Positions 35,957 through 49,805 of a DNA stretch of 64,000 bases are shown here, piece by piece. Origin of the DNA: Tetracentron sinense. Its lineage: Eukaryota; Streptophyta; Magnoliopsida; Trochodendrales; Trochodendraceae. Each line of letters begins with the position of its first letter. Positions within the stretch are counted from its first letter, which is position 1. The notes beneath the pieces were generated by a model. The model saw only the letters and a list, made by a program, of their open reading frames with translations, had not been told where the DNA came from and ran no database searches. Where the stretch lies: the NCBI GenBank assembly GCA_015143295.1, contig CM026560.1, positions 7,442,501 through 7,506,500 on the forward strand, written 5' to 3'. The translations under genes were made by a program, and so were the position numbers.

Positions 35957-36402
35957 TGTAATGATCAAAACCGTACTGTTAGCTTTAAAAACAGCAGACT
36001 AGGTTTTCCTTTAGAAATTCATATCATCCTAACAATACTCAGCGAGTATAAGCTATTAGCTAACATTACTAATAACAATAATAAGTCATGCGTGGTACAG
36101 TTCATCATCATATCAACATAATCTGAGTGCGGAAGCTAAGACAAAACGACGAATGTAAAATGTTGAATATCATATAGTAAATCATGGCCTTGTGTTCATG
36201 CTTTAACCAATCTTGTTTCAATTACCTCGTGAGTTCCTTATGCGTCTTATGTATCTCGTGGTAACCATACACATCTTATAAGATTTTTCATTTCGCTTAT
36301 CTTATTTAGCTAGTACCCGAACTATGAAATGGACGAACGTACTAGGATCTTGTCATTCTTGCTTTAACTAGTACTCGAACTATGAAATGGACGGACATAC
36401 TA
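35957..36402 (-). repeat. Fragment L, degenerate gypsy LTR piece
   Basis: Contains atactcagcgagtataagctattagctaac, equivalent to the tactcagcgggtacc block of the B and D LTRs, so it is a minus-strand LTR remnant. It has two copies of a roughly 60-bp unit with cgaactatgaaatggacg (about 36312 and 36374). It is cut at 36402 by K. Confidence 0.5.
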
Positions 36403-36466
36403 TGTCACGACCCAAAACCCACCCTACGAGTTAGAGTGAATCTTGGATGACTTACATAACATGCTT

Positions 36467-39055
36467 TGTCACGACCCAAAATACCCCCTAGGAGTTAGGG
36501 ATACTTTAGTTCATGACCGCCGTGTCAAACCATCTTGTATGACACATAAGGCATACTTAACATCCTGTACAACATATAAATCTTGTATAACATATGAAAC
36601 ATACTATAGCAGAAACGGAATACAAAATTTTATACATATACTATATCCAAGTTTATACAATAAACCAAAATAAAGAGCAAACATCCTCGCTCATCAAAAT
36701 ACATGTATCTGCCTCTTCCTATCCTCACTCATTAAGGGGCCACCACTTATCGAGTATCCTCTAATACTCTTGAAGCTCCTCTGGAGTAGGCACTTTCTCA
36801 ACATATTCTTCCTCGACCCAAAGCTCCTGAGGACGCTCACCTCCAATGTTGAAGGTACCTGCGGACATAATATGTACGGCTGAGTATTGAATACTCCGCG
36901 TATACAAACTACTAGATAGTAATGTCATAAACATGAATACAACATATATATATCATAGTTTAAATCATTTCACATGCATTACTTTAATCAGAGTGCAAAT
37001 AACTAAATTCGATCGTGTGCATACATCTCAGAAAAACACATCTTCTTTACATTCCATCTTTACTTTGCGTTCCTTTACATCTTTACATCTATTACGGGTA
37101 TTGTAAAATACCTTAGTTTCCATTACTTTCGATCTACGGGTATTTAAAATACCCTAGATCCACCTAAGGAGTCGGGCAACTAGTACCCATGCACCCACAT
37201 AAACTGGGCGGGCCTACTATTATCCTCACCTTCGGCTACCTTCGGAGTAGACGACCAGTATCCATCTCCCTTTAGGGTGGTCTGCTATTCATCAGAGTCC
37301 GACGACCAGTATCCCTTTCCCTTCCCGGTCGACAATTACTCAATTGATTAGTACCCATGAACCCACAAGAGATGGTTGGGCCTTCTATCAACCTGAGATA
37401 GATGAGTAGAATCATCTTGTACCATTACTTTTCCATATACTTTCCATTTCTTTCCATTTACTTTCCCTCTACATCTTATACTTTACTTTTGCCTTTACTT
37501 CTTTGGATAACCATAATTGATAAAATCTCTATCATGCAACATATGTGCTTGTGTAGCAATTGTGAATAACATTGTAGACAAAAAGGAAACTCTACATATC
37601 ACAATATTTCACCTTTTCATTTATAGTAATAGCCAAGGTATAAGTAAAGTCATACACATCCAAGCACAAGTAGAACATATGGTTTTCTCATTGGTTTTCC
37701 CTAAAACTTAAGGCTTTTAATCATGCTTTTCATCTTTGAATTTTAACATCAAGAACAAATAATAACATAGGAATTGCTACACTTTTTATTTGTTGGTTGA
37801 AAGCATAAAAGTATCACAATTTGCTTGTAGGATTCCCTACTAGTTCATAACACCATACAAAGGATTTTATCTTGAATTTATAAGATGGTTTATGAAATTA
37901 AAAGCTAGTAGAGTATATCTACCTTAAAAAGTAAGTTTTTATACTTCTGTGTACTGAATCAAGCTTGAGGAAAGCTTGGTTGAAGCTTTGGAAAAATTGG
38001 TTTTGAAAACCCCCCTTCTTCAAGAACACTAACAGAATTTTCCTTGGAAAATTCTAATCTTAAGAATCACTTTGGGGATGAAGTCCAACTTTAGAACACC
38101 AAGGAAGCAAGAAGGACTCTTCCTTTGGTGGAAAACACGAACTCAAGAACACCCAAGAACTACCTTAGCTTCCTTCTTCTTCTTCTTCTCTTCCAATCTC
38201 TTAAAAAAATCCAAGCTTTGGGTTTGTAAACCCAAAGACACGAATTTAGGGTCCTATTTATAGCCTAAAGGTTGGCAAAATATCCCAAAAGATCTCAGGA
38301 AACATCCCAAAATATCTCCCAAGGTCGGTGGAAAAGTTCTAGACGTTTTTACCATCGTCTGGGTTGAATTCATCGACGACTTTCGGCCCCCAGCACACTT
38401 TGTCAACAAATTTGGGTCCCCTTCAGCAATTCGTCGCCGAAATTGCATGACAGGGCCCCTAGTTTTCCCTCTTTGGTATTTTGATCATAACTTTTGGCTC
38501 GTTTATCTGATTTTGAAGATTCAATTTCTGTTGGCTTCGTCTTTAAAAGGGCTACCACTTTCATGTTTTTCAAATTTTCTAAATTTTCTTTCATCATGGA
38601 CCAAATTACCCTTGAAGCTGACTGATCTGAAAATGGATTTCAGCAGTCCAGATTTTCAGCAGACTCGCTTCCGGAAATCTGGTATTTGACCCAACCTCGA
38701 CTCAAAATATGAAAAGGTGATAAACATGAACCTTGAAGATGGTTTCAATATCTTTCTAAAAATTCAAGAATCACTTGATTCTGATCAGCAGTGAGAATTC
38801 TAGAGCTCTTTAAAGTTGAGGGTATGTTTAGGCATCCATTTCTTTGACACTTGGAGTACGTTATACTTTCATTTTTCATTTATCACAAACCCCAAAAAAC
38901 ACTTTCCATACATATTTTGATTCATTCAAAACCTAATTTCATTATAAAACATGAAGCCATAATTCTATGAAGGTTTTAGGCCTTGAAAAACACCATTTAC
39001 ATAACTATTCACAGCACTATTCACAGCCTAGTGAACTTGGTTCTGGGGTTCTACA
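36467..39055 (-). mobile_element. Solo LTR J
   Basis: 2589 bp, plus-strand TGTCACGACCCAAAATACC...GGGGTTCTACA. It sits in K with tgctt before and tactt after, a 5-bp target duplication with one later change. No internal region, so it is the product of LTR-LTR recombination. It has a TATA box, a degraded tcgacga palindrome pair at about 38365-38442, and its own repeat island of acgggtatt/aaaatacc pairs and gacgaccagtatcc units at about 37085-37385. Closest in sequence to A's LTR. Confidence 0.88.
38251..38264 (-). promoter_or_regulatory. TATA box of solo LTR J
   Basis: gctataaataggac on the element strand, about 100 bp downstream of the degraded palindromes. Confidence 0.65.
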
Positions 39056-40678
39056 TACTTGACAAACCAACCTGCAAAAATACCCAGAGCATATACAAAA
39101 GAGGACAATAATAGCTGAAACATAATTAAAATAGCACAGCGGAAGATTAACCAAACCTCTAAATATATATACATGATCCAAGTTGTGCAAAAGAGGACAA
39201 CAAAAGAAAGTGCGGACATGCCCGCCAAAATACATGAATATACTCTCTCAAGCTCACCCACAGATCAGTCAAAATCTACCACCTAGTAGTAGCTCTCTAC
39301 TAGAGATTCCTCCACAGGCTCCTCAACATACTCCTCCTCCACCCAGGGGCCAGGAGCACAGATGTCGAAAGGAGCGGTAGCTCCCTCAGTACCTGCCGAC
39401 ATAAACGTAAGGCTGAGAATGAAATACTCAGTGTATAACAAATGCTAATCAACAGTCACAGCATAACAATGATGATATATAAAGCAGGAATCAATTCATA
39501 TAATAATAGGAAAGTAAAATAGTTTATATTCATGCTTGCATCACATAAAAGCCGATAAAACTCTTGAAATCATCTTGCACTTGACTTGACTTAAATTACT
39601 CTTTTCATGCCTGAAAAACTTGTCATGTCTATCTTGCTTGTCTGTCATGCGTGCCGTGTCATGCATGTCATGTCATGCGTGATTGCTTGGAATTTAAATA
39701 TGCTCATGTAACTTGTGAGATGCACTTGGGAGGGAAGGGAGACCCTTCTTTCAATGATATGCAGTTGAGATGGAAGGGAGACCCTTCTTCAATGATATGT
39801 ACTTGTGAGTGAGGGGAGACCCCTCTTTCAATGAGATGGGAGGGAAGTGTAAACTCCCTCATGAGTAATACTTGCTCTTGTTCTTGTCAAAAGCGAGGCA
39901 AAACATATCGTAAGATATGTCTTACCTCTAACATTCTTATTCTTGGAAAACACCGGTAAACCATGTCATGCATGCCATGCTCGTGGAATCGTGTACATAC
40001 TTTCACTTGGAATTAAATATGACATTTGGGATTTCAACAATACATAGAATATCATTAATTTAAACAAGTAAATATTCATGCCATTTAGAGAAAGCAATTA
40101 ATTACACTATCATAAACCCTAGCAATTCCATACGCTTTTAAGCATGTATTTCTTGATTTACAACTCATTTTCTTCACCTTGGCATTTCATCAAACATGTG
40201 GTGTGTACTTTATTTGTTAGAGCCTACACCATGCTTTTCTAGGTGGGTTTATGTTCACAACATACATGTGTGTTTATTATTGGTACAATACCCTTCCTAT
40301 TTCATTCATCACATCACATACACATGGCCTCCTTTGCCCAAAATCCATCTCCATTCAAACATCCCAACTCATAGCATAGTTATTGTGTAGGGAAAACAAG
40401 GAATAAGGAAGGAAAGAGGAAACCATGACTAGGAGGGCAGCAAAAGGTACCGACCTTGAATAGGATGAGGAAGAACCCTCCAATCGTGTGTGGAGTCACT
40501 GCCCTAGCTTGGAGAACGGGCTCCTCGAGTGCTTGAACCATGAGTTTGAGGAAATCTAAGCTTGTGGTGATCTACGGTTTTCAAACCCTTTGATTCCTCC
40601 CCAAATGAAAACCCTAGGTTAGAATCCCCTTTTCTCCTTTCTTCCTTCTCTCAAATACTCTAAGTGTGGTGAATGAGA

Positions 40679-42874
40679 TGTAAGTATGCCTCTATTTAAT
40701 TTTAGAAACAGAGTTCTTGGGCGGCATACATTGAATCCCAAGATCTAACTAAGATTATAATTGATTTTATTCAATGAAGGTAGGAATAACATTCACCTTT
40801 GCGACTTTGAAATTGTTAAGTCAAATCCATGTTAGAATAGTACTTGCAAAACTTCACAAGTGTGAAGTCTCCTGTCGATTCATACGAACCTTCTTTTTCC
40901 TTTAAAGCTTTCTCTAATAGAAGCTAATGGTCCTTCCAAATTTCCAGCTCTACGATCTTGAAATAAAGATCCAATCTTTATTATCAAGAACCTTTCTTGA
41001 TGATCAAGATCCTTGATCTTCTTCTTCTTGATTATTCAAAAATTAGAACACATAAGAGAAGAAAGGGGAGAGGGGTGACCATACACCTCAAAGAGAGAGG
41101 AGTGGGAGGGCGTGAGATTAAGGATAGGAGAAAATAAAATTCTGGAAATTTTATTGTGTCCCAAGCCTTGGACGTCCACCTCTTTATATAGGAGAGCTTG
41201 GGTTGCTTGCAACTCAAGAGTCCACTTTCTAATCCAATTAGAATTCCTCAATTTATTTCTAATTCTTGATTTCTCCTAATCCAATTAGGATTAATCATTA
41301 ATAGAAACTAACCTTATCCATTAGTGTCCAACTAATCTTATCCTTATTCTAATCCAATTAGGATTCCTTGATTAGTAAGAAACTAATATAATCCTTGTCC
41401 AACAAGGAATCTTTAATTAGTAACTAACTCTAACTAACTAACTAACCTTATCCAATAAGGAGAGTAGTTATTAGATACTAATTAAATAATAATAACAATT
41501 ATTATTATTTAACACCTCCATGAAGTGGGCATCCCACCCTAGGTGGGCCCCACTCCACACGCCCCTAGGGTTCCAAACCCTATTAGGTCACTTTATGATT
41601 CTTTTAAAATATTCTCCAATGGGTCCTACCCATTTGGTTTTTCACATCCAATGTGATTCCACCTTTTAGAGCTTCACTATACCATATATTGATTACTTAG
41701 AGAAATTAATTAAATTTAATTATAAATTAAATTAAATACTTTAAGAAGGTCCTTGTGTGTGAGATCTAAAGGGATCTCCTATTTCCGGTTGTGGGACCAA
41801 GTACTCAACCTTTTGGTTAAAGCATTGTCACTAGGAAACACCTTTCCTAAAACTCCATTAGGATCATAGAATGTTATCTAAGTCTCTGGACTTCCACCAA
41901 TCACAATTAATGTCCATTAACACAATGTGATTAACCTCCAGAAATTAGAGAATTTCTTGTAAGTACCATCTCACAATATATTTACAAATAAATCCTTCCA
42001 CATTCCGATATCACTTGTAAGCTTCCAGGATTGGAACAATTCCACTATCTTAGTCCCTAGCTTATGAATAGAACTCTTTCTCATGATTACTTTTTTATTG
42101 AACTGAACCTCCAAAACACTTTTGAAGAAACATTAGAAAAGAACTGACATATATATTTATATATACTTTTCCATATTAAAAATATCAACTTCGATAAAAA
42201 CCATTTTACCGAAAAGCACCAGTACTGGATTTAACAATTTAGCTCAACAAGTATCACCTTGATATCATTATCTCCAGTTAAGGAGTTGTGGATTCCTTAT
42301 TGAGTGTTTACACACTTCTCCAAACATTGTGTACATGACCCAACGTACCCGGAGTTAGTCCTGTGTATTGGACATTGCCGATTGGCACATCAAAGCCATA
42401 TAGACAGATGTCTGTGAAGATGTTAACCTCTCAGGTCTAAGGACAATTTGTCAAATGGATAACCCTAATACAATCTGACAGTGTATTCCATAGGGTATCC
42501 ACTAGTGATCCCGTTCAGTATTATGTACTTGCTATATATACTCACATGTTAGTCAAGAGTCAGCACTCTCTGTGAATGAGATTCATCACACTACCTCATA
42601 GAACTACACATGTGCAAGCCATGATGAAGTATGGCGCCCAACCAGTACTTTAGAGGCTTCGAACAATATTAGGTTTACAAGGAACCGGAAAATCATATCT
42701 CCTCGCAACCTTTGCATGATTTTCCTACAATGTTACCTAAGGAACTTTATGTCATCATCATATAAGACAGTAATTAATATAAATATCCTTTATAGTTGGT
42801 TGTGTGAATATGATGCTTGTCTAATCAACATAGAAAAGTTTCTTATTGGCTTTCGAGGGCATATATGTCCAACA
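40679..42874 (-). repeat. F2 3' LTR
   Basis: 2196 bp, plus-strand TGTAAGTATGCC...ATGTCCAACA. TATA box near 41181-41192 (minus), inverted-repeat cluster about 41225-41465. The polypurine tract follows at 42875-42885. Confidence 0.88.
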
Positions 42875-42885
42875 ATCTCCCACTT

Positions 42886-45800
42886 ACACTCTAAGCCAAT
42901 TAGATGTAATGCCCATTTAGAACAATTCTAGATTCAGTTTCTCTACTAGAAAACTTATATTCCTGTCAACCAGGAATAGAGACTAAATGTCTCTAATGTG
43001 AATCCCAAGCTCATCTTCCATCAAATCATATCCAATATAATTTGATTTAACAATACCATCATGCTATGGTTTGTTATGGGAATTATCTGAGACAAGATGT
43101 AATGACGGTAAATTATGAAATTTCTATTAAGAGGTACTCTTCTCAATCATGGAAGACTTATCTAGCTGTTTCTTTATTTCATTGCGGAATTCCTTGAACT
43201 TTTCAAAGAAGATGAAATAAAGTTAGCTACCTCTTAATGGAAGATTCATATGGTTACGATCATCCAACTTTTGTCCCATTCCCAAGTAGAAGTTTTATGT
43301 ACTTAGATTTCTCCTCCTTAACAAACATGCAACTATTACAATTATGCAAGATCATACCAAGCATTAGGAGCTAGAGGTTCCAACAATTAAGTTGGACTTG
43401 ATGAGTATATAAGCTGGACAATCCTTCCAAAGGTTTGTTTCGGAATCTAATGACCAATTGCTTCACTATGAAGCACAATCCTTATACTTTCCTTTCTTCT
43501 CTGAATAGCCCTTGTCCTTGCTACCAGAATACATTTCCAATGGAAAATCTTGGATTTCTTTCCTTTGCATAAATACTCGGGATTTCGAAAATCCATCTCT
43601 TTTGAACATCTTTACAAGTAGCATTGAACTCTTCAAAGGTTCTTAGCCATATGCAACATGTAGGATTTCAGATAATCTGATTTCCTATTTGTTCAACATA
43701 ACCATATTAAAGGACTCCGGGAGTTTGTCGAGAATCATATCCTCTGATCGCATAAATTTATTTCAATTTATCTCAGCACCAAGAATTGGGATTTATGAAT
43801 CTAATGATCTCTATCATATTCTTTGTGACTGGATTTCCCTAGTCAACTTGGTGTCCACTTGTCTTTTTATATAGTAAGCTGCCTAGCAACAGCAACCCTA
43901 TTGTATTTTGTAAATATCTCAAATGAAATTAGTAGTGATGACTTGGGCAATTCTTTAGATGGTAAGCACAAACTTGAGATTCTTTTTCCATTTCAAACAC
44001 TTTGAATTTGTCAAGAGATTCTCATTAAAGTCTTGGTAAGGTAGTTATAGAATGATATGACAATAAAATATATATCATAATATTTCACACATAATAATAT
44101 CATTAGATCAGGGCTTTCAATCTTTGATGATATTGCTCATCATTCAATCAAATTTCATAGACCCCTCAATCTATACAATTAGGAAATATGTTACTTCATA
44201 TTTTTGATGAGCATTGGGTGCCTTATAATACACATATAATCTTTCATACTAGGATAGTACCACACATGCACTACAAGGTGGATAGTAGCTATCCATCACT
44301 GAACATCTCATGCATAACTCCTTATGTAAATCAGTGATTCTCAATTTTCTTGTGACCTCCAAGGATAACATAACTGTCACTATGTCAGCCGTTATGTTCC
44401 TTGGTTAAATGAAACTCATTATTCTCGGTTGTTATATGATCAGTAGGAATATGCCCCCATGCTAGTTGACACTCCCCTATCAGGTCATACACATTCCTAT
44501 CTACTATAGAAATAAAACACTAGGAGTTTAATTTAGACTGAATTATATCCAATTCTTGCCAGAGAGACAAGACTCAGGCTAATTAATTCCTAGTCTTATT
44601 GATAATGGAAGGTCATAGGGCAACATTATCCCGTAGGATAGATTAGCCCATTTAATTCACTTAATATTTTCTTGAGGGAAAACAGAATATTATGAACAAA
44701 TTATACATCTAATGCATATATCAAAAGCATTCACAATATTTATCATTGTATCACATTTATAGAACAATATACAAAATCATCACATGATAATAAATCAAAT
44801 TTCGTTTAATTAGATCAAAGTAATTCCAATGAACTCCCAGTAGCCCCAGAAATCTTAATGGATCTAATCCAAGGGTACACAGGTCATTTTTAACATCAGT
44901 GGGCTTTAGATGGTTCATTCCTATCTACCAAGCACAATAGGCCCAAAATAACAATTATAAAGTGTTCATGTGCATCACTAAAGCCCATAAGTCAAAATAG
45001 ACTATATTACCCTTTAATTCTCTACGAATTTTTTTTTTTTTTAGCACATTAGGGTTCACTAACTCTAAGTCTAAAAGAAATTATGGGAGTCTTTAAACAA
45101 CTCTCTAAGACCTCTACTAGAGTCTATAAGTGTCACTCAAGCACTTCTCATAATCGTGAATATTGTTAGCTTACATCTATGCCAATTAAGGCATAATTAT
45201 CTCCTAATCATGCAAGTAACATATTCCACGTAAAAATTTCAACATGGACTACATGCATCACGTCCAAAAGGGCTATAATAATGTGTTTTACTTAAACACA
45301 AACTTTTTATGTTTCAACAAAACACATATTGTGGGGTTTGATCCAATTATCCAAAATTTACATAAAAACGATAATCACATTATCATAAGGGTTAACTTTT
45401 CTAAGCAACTAATAGCTATAACAAATCATCACATGAAATACATAATATAGCCACATAATGGGTCCACATGATTATGCTATCTTAGAAATCCTACAACTAC
45501 TCTTGTAGAATGCTTTCCAAGATTTATTCTCCATGCGATCATCATCATCTTCGATCTTCAATATGATTTCTCCATAGAGAAAAACCAACAACTCCTAATA
45601 CTAAGATTACATCATATTCAAAATAAGAAACCTTGAGAAACCACCCAAAATAGGGTGCTCAAGGAACCCATCAACCAATCAACAAGAATATATATTAACA
45701 ATTCATCAACTATGAATAATAATATGACTTGAGAAATTACTTAGAAAGTCCATAACCTCAACAAGGGTTTTGCTAACCTTAGGGAAACTCCTTCCCATAT

Positions 45801-47333
45801 GGTTAAGGCCTCTATTAACATTTAATAAAAAAATCCTAGAGCAAAGAAAGCAAGCATGTCATGAATGAATTCTTAGCGCTTTTAGATCATCATTAAAAGA
45901 AAACAATTTTCCTTTAATGCTTGGAAAATCATTAAGAGAAACAAATTCTCTAAAAATTAATCTAACCCTAAAATTCATCCTCACATTCCTCAATTGATAA
46001 ACAAATAAAAAATACCATATTAAATTCGGTTAGGCTAGGGATCTAATCCCTTCCATATTATTTTGATCTAATAACTATTAAAAGACCAAAATAAAAATCA
46101 GCAAATTGTTAATTTTTAATATCACTTTATATTGATTCCGAAAATAAATTCAAAATCAATAATAGATGAATTCAAAATTTTCCATAATGAACAACTGCTT
46201 TAGAGATTATTTGATTTAATAATTAAATAAAATAATACCCTAAACAATAGTATTAAATGTCCATAAAATAATTGATCTCTATCAATTAAAATTCACTTGA
46301 GATAAAACCTTGTATCTCAACCAATAGCATTTATGTAATTACTTGATTAACTATTAATCAAATAAAAATTTATAAATACTATGTAGCCGGTAATTCTAAG
46401 CACATGTAATTGATCCAAATCAACTACAATAATTATGTTATAATTCCCATAAACTTTTTAGGGAACTATAAAGGATATCATAATTAACATTTAATTAAAT
46501 GATAGCCCGCGGACTTGAAGCAAATAATTAAACAATTTAATTAAATCTCAGCCCGTGCTCTAGAATCAAATAATTAAACTATTTAATTAATTGATAGCCC
46601 AGTAAACGATTTAATAGCATCCCATGCTGTCAAATCAAATAATGGAATTTAGGAAAAATTTCAAAGCCTCTTGGAAAATTAAGTTAGAAAACTCTTTTTC
46701 TCGCTTTAGATTTTCGAATCAAGTTTTGAGCCTCAAAACAATTGATTCTGGAAAAGCTTTCTTCATGAAAGTTGTAGATCTCTTCGACGGCTTCGAAATG
46801 ATATACTGACTGATCTAAATCGGACTTACGGTCACAAAGTTATGGCTGAAATACTGAAACTATATCAATTCTTCTAATCAAATACAAATCCGAAAATCCA
46901 GGAATCAATTTTAATCGAAATAAGCTTTAATCTCCAAGAACGCTTAATCAAGGGTGTCTAACACCTTGGGATTTATTAATTAACATTTAATAAATAAAAT
47001 CCCATCCATATATGCTAGCCAAAATATCAATGGGTATCTAAGTGGTCTAAATCAAAGGGAAAACTTGCCCGGGGCTCACAAGAATAAATTAAACAATTTA
47101 ATTTAATATTCTAAAAAGGATCTCTAAATCCTTAAAGGCTATAATCAAGATTTAGATATCTCTCAATACCTATCCCTTATAAAAAGATCTTTTGAAAAAA
47201 TCCAAAATCAAAATTACTATCACACTAATTTATAAGGGTTTGATCTCTTCCGCAATAACTAGAGGGATCCCTTATCCCCAATAAATTATTATCCAATAAT
47301 CAAGAATCTAAAAGATTGACTCATTAGGGTAAC
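42886..47333 (-). other. F2 interior, no recognisable coding region
   Basis: AT-rich, matches F1 4226-9513 with deletions. No transposon protein motif in any frame. Contains the leader repeats at about 46480-46645 and a run of T near 45031. Confidence 0.7.
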
Positions 47334-48024
47334 TGTCGCGACCTAAAACCCACCCTAGGAGTTAGAGTGAATCTTGGACGACTCATCATGACTTGCATGA
47401 CTTGCTTGACAAAAATAACCTGCAACAGACCTGGAGCATACACAATAGAGGACCATAATAGCTAAAACATAAACTATAAAGCACAGTGGAAGACTTAACC
47501 AAAAACCTCTATGTATATATATATGTGATCAAAGTTTATACAAAAAATACACAAAAGAAAGTGCGGACAGGCCCGCCAAAATACATGAATATAACTCTCA
47601 AGCTCACCCACAGCCACTCACTTAGAATCTATCACCACCTAATAGTAACCCTCTACCGGAGGTTCCTCCACGGGTTCCTCGACATACTCCTCCTCCACCC
47701 AAGGGCTCAAAGCATAGATATCAAAAGCAGCAGCCGCTCCGCTATCACCTGCCGACATAAGAAGTACGACTGAGCATGGAATACTCAGCGGGTACCAAAT
47801 GCTAACCAACAGTCATAGCAAAACCATAGCAGTATAGAATGTAGGAAGCAGTTCATATATATAAAGAAGGAACAGTTCATATCATCATAAGTAAGTAAAG
47901 CAGTGTATAATCATGCTTGCATTCGTAAAAGCCAATAAAATCCTTGAAAACATCATGAACTTGACTTGACTTAAAACACCCTTTTTCGTGCTTGAAAACT
48001 TGTCATGTCTGATCATGTCGTGTC

Positions 48025-48360
48025 ATGCGTGCTTGGAAAATAAACTACTTACGAGGGAAGGGAGACCCTTCTTCCTAAATGCTCATGCTTGCCATGTCAT
48101 GTCCCATGCTTGCTTGAAAGATAAACTACTTGTGAGGGAAGGGAGACCCTTCTTCCAAAATGCTCATGCTTGCCATGTCATGTTCCATGCTTGCTTGGAA
48201 AATAAACTACTTGCGAGGGAAGGGAGACCCTTCTTCCTAAATGCTTATGCTTGCCATGTCATGTTCGATGCTTGCTTGGAAAATAAACTACTTACGAGGG
48301 AAGGGAGACCCTTCTTCCTAAATGCACTTACGAGGGAAGGGGAAACCCTTCTTTATGCAT
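48025..48360 (-). repeat. Tandem hairpin array in the D LTR, about 80-bp unit
   Basis: Four units of gaaaataaactacttgcgag, ggaagggagacccttcttcc and aaatgctcatgcttgccatg in order, plus a partial unit. Each holds the perfect inverted repeat GAAGGG-AGA-CCCTTC. The 5' LTR has a similar array at about 58150-58480. Open frames across it are repeat read-through. Confidence 0.82.
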
Positions 48361-49255
48361 GATAGTTTTATTCTTTCCAAAAGCGAGGTAAAACATATTG
48401 TAGGATATGTCCCACCTCTAAATTACGTTCTTGAAAAACCTCGGTAAATCATGTCATGCATGCCGTTCTCGTGGAATCGTGTGCATACTTGCATTCGAAT
48501 TTAAATATGGCAATTGGGAAATTCACAATACATATAACATGAATAATTTAAACAAGTCCATATTCATGCAATTTAGGAAAAATAAGAAAGCACACCATCA
48601 TAGGCCCTAGCAATTTCCATAATTAATTAAGCATGCATTTCTTAATTCATAACTCATTTTATTCGCCTTGGCATTTCATCAAACATGGGGTGTGTTCATT
48701 ATTTATTAAACCTACATCATGCTTTTCTAGGTGGGTTGATGCTCACAACACATATGTATGTTCATTATGGATACAATGCCCTCCCCATTTCATTCATCAC
48801 AACCATACACACGGCATCCAATCGCCCATTCACCTCCAACAACCATCCATTCATCCCATTAGGTTCATACATTAGGGAAACTATAAAGAAGAAGGAAAGA
48901 AAAGAGGTATGAACTAGGAGGGTAGTAAAAAGTACCGACCTTGACGAATGAGGAAAGAAATCCCTTGCAAAAACGTGCGTGAGATGTTGCCCTAGCTTGG
49001 AGAAGGTGCTCCTCACGAGCTTGAATCGAGAACTTGAAGGAAAACGAGGTTGAGGATGATTGTGGGTCTTCAACCCTTTGATTCCTCCTCAAAAGAAAAC
49101 CCTAGGTTTGGAAACCCCTTTCTCTTCTCTCCTTGTCTCTCAAATCTCTATTTAGGGTTTATGAACCCACAAATGCTCAGGCAAAGCCTTTAAGGGGTGA
49201 GTGAAATGCCCAAAAGACGAAAACACCCTTAATGAAAATTCTGTAAAAACGCTAA

Positions 49256-49442
49256 GACCGAGCGATCGGTGGTTATGACCGAGCGATCGGTTGCCTACCG
49301 AGCGATCGGTGGATTGACCGAGCTCTCGGTCAAAAACAAGCTCTCTGAAAAATTTTCCCATACAAAATTTTCAACCAATCGATAGCCTCCGATCGATCGA
49401 TTGTGGACCGATCGATCGCTCAATAGACCGAGCGATCGGTGG
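49256..49442 (-). repeat. ACCGAGCGATCGGT palindrome array in the D LTR
   Basis: About seven units of accgagcgatcggt and variants (ccgatcgatcgattg, accgatcgatcgctc) around a conserved ctctctgaaaaattttccca block at 49341-49360. The 5' LTR keeps only about three units (59127-59175). Confidence 0.85.
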
Positions 49443-49704
49443 TTTGTAGGTTTTGACACTGAGTCCATTTTTCACCCATTCCTACTATTGGGACCCATTC
49501 TACTTCTATTCTAACATCTTCTAAACTTGACTAGGACACTTGTAAGGGCTATAGTTTTTTATTAGATAATTTATTTAATTAATTATAGCATCCTTGAGAC
49601 AATTCTCTAAGTTTTCAAATTATCATTTCATGAAATTGGGCATTATAAGGTATCATGCCTTGGCACACATTCCAAGACATGAGCAAAAGTTTCGGGGCTC
49701 TACA

Positions 49705-49715
49705 TCCTCCCCTCC
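49705..49715 (-). other. Element D polypurine tract
   Basis: ggaggggagga on the element strand, directly before the 3' LTR. Confidence 0.85.
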
Positions 49716-49805
49716 TTAAAAAAATTTCATCCTCGAAATTTGGACGATACTTGCATTACAAACCAAAACAAAATTACAAGTCATATACAAAACCTATACA
49801 AAAAC

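Larger units (their letters stand above)
36403..40678 (-). mobile_element. Element K, gypsy LTR split by solo LTR J and cut by F2
   Basis: Plus-strand start TGTCACGACCCAAAACCCACCC (36403-36466), resuming at 39061 with gacaaaccaacctgcaaaaatacccagagc. It is collinear with the B 3' LTR to the cctttcttccttctctcaaatac block. F2 begins at 40679. The hairpin island (gagggaagggagacccttctt units) is at about 39715-39860. The promoter and palindrome array, if any, lie on the far side of F2. Confidence 0.82.
40679..47333 (-). mobile_element. Element F2 (relative of F1), 5' end beyond element D
   Basis: 3' LTR and most of a non-coding interior, collinear with F1 to the F1 equivalent of about 9513. There D is inserted. 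It is older than F1 by sequence drift, with a deletion of about 770 bp at 42916. Inserted in K (predicted target tgaga, 40674-40678). Confidence 0.85.
47334..49704 (-). repeat. Element D 3' LTR
   Basis: 2371 bp, TGTCGCGACCTAAAACCC...GGGGCTCTACA on the plus strand. It is the complete version, while the 5' copy has a deletion of about 385 bp. Confidence 0.9.

Noticed and set aside
47988-48362. Open frame of 124 codons with repeated CLENKLLAREGRPFFLNAHACHV-type units
   Set aside because: Product of reading a roughly 80-bp tandem repeat in the D LTR. A similar frame in the 5' LTR (58224-58487) differs in length with unit number. No start context or promoter.
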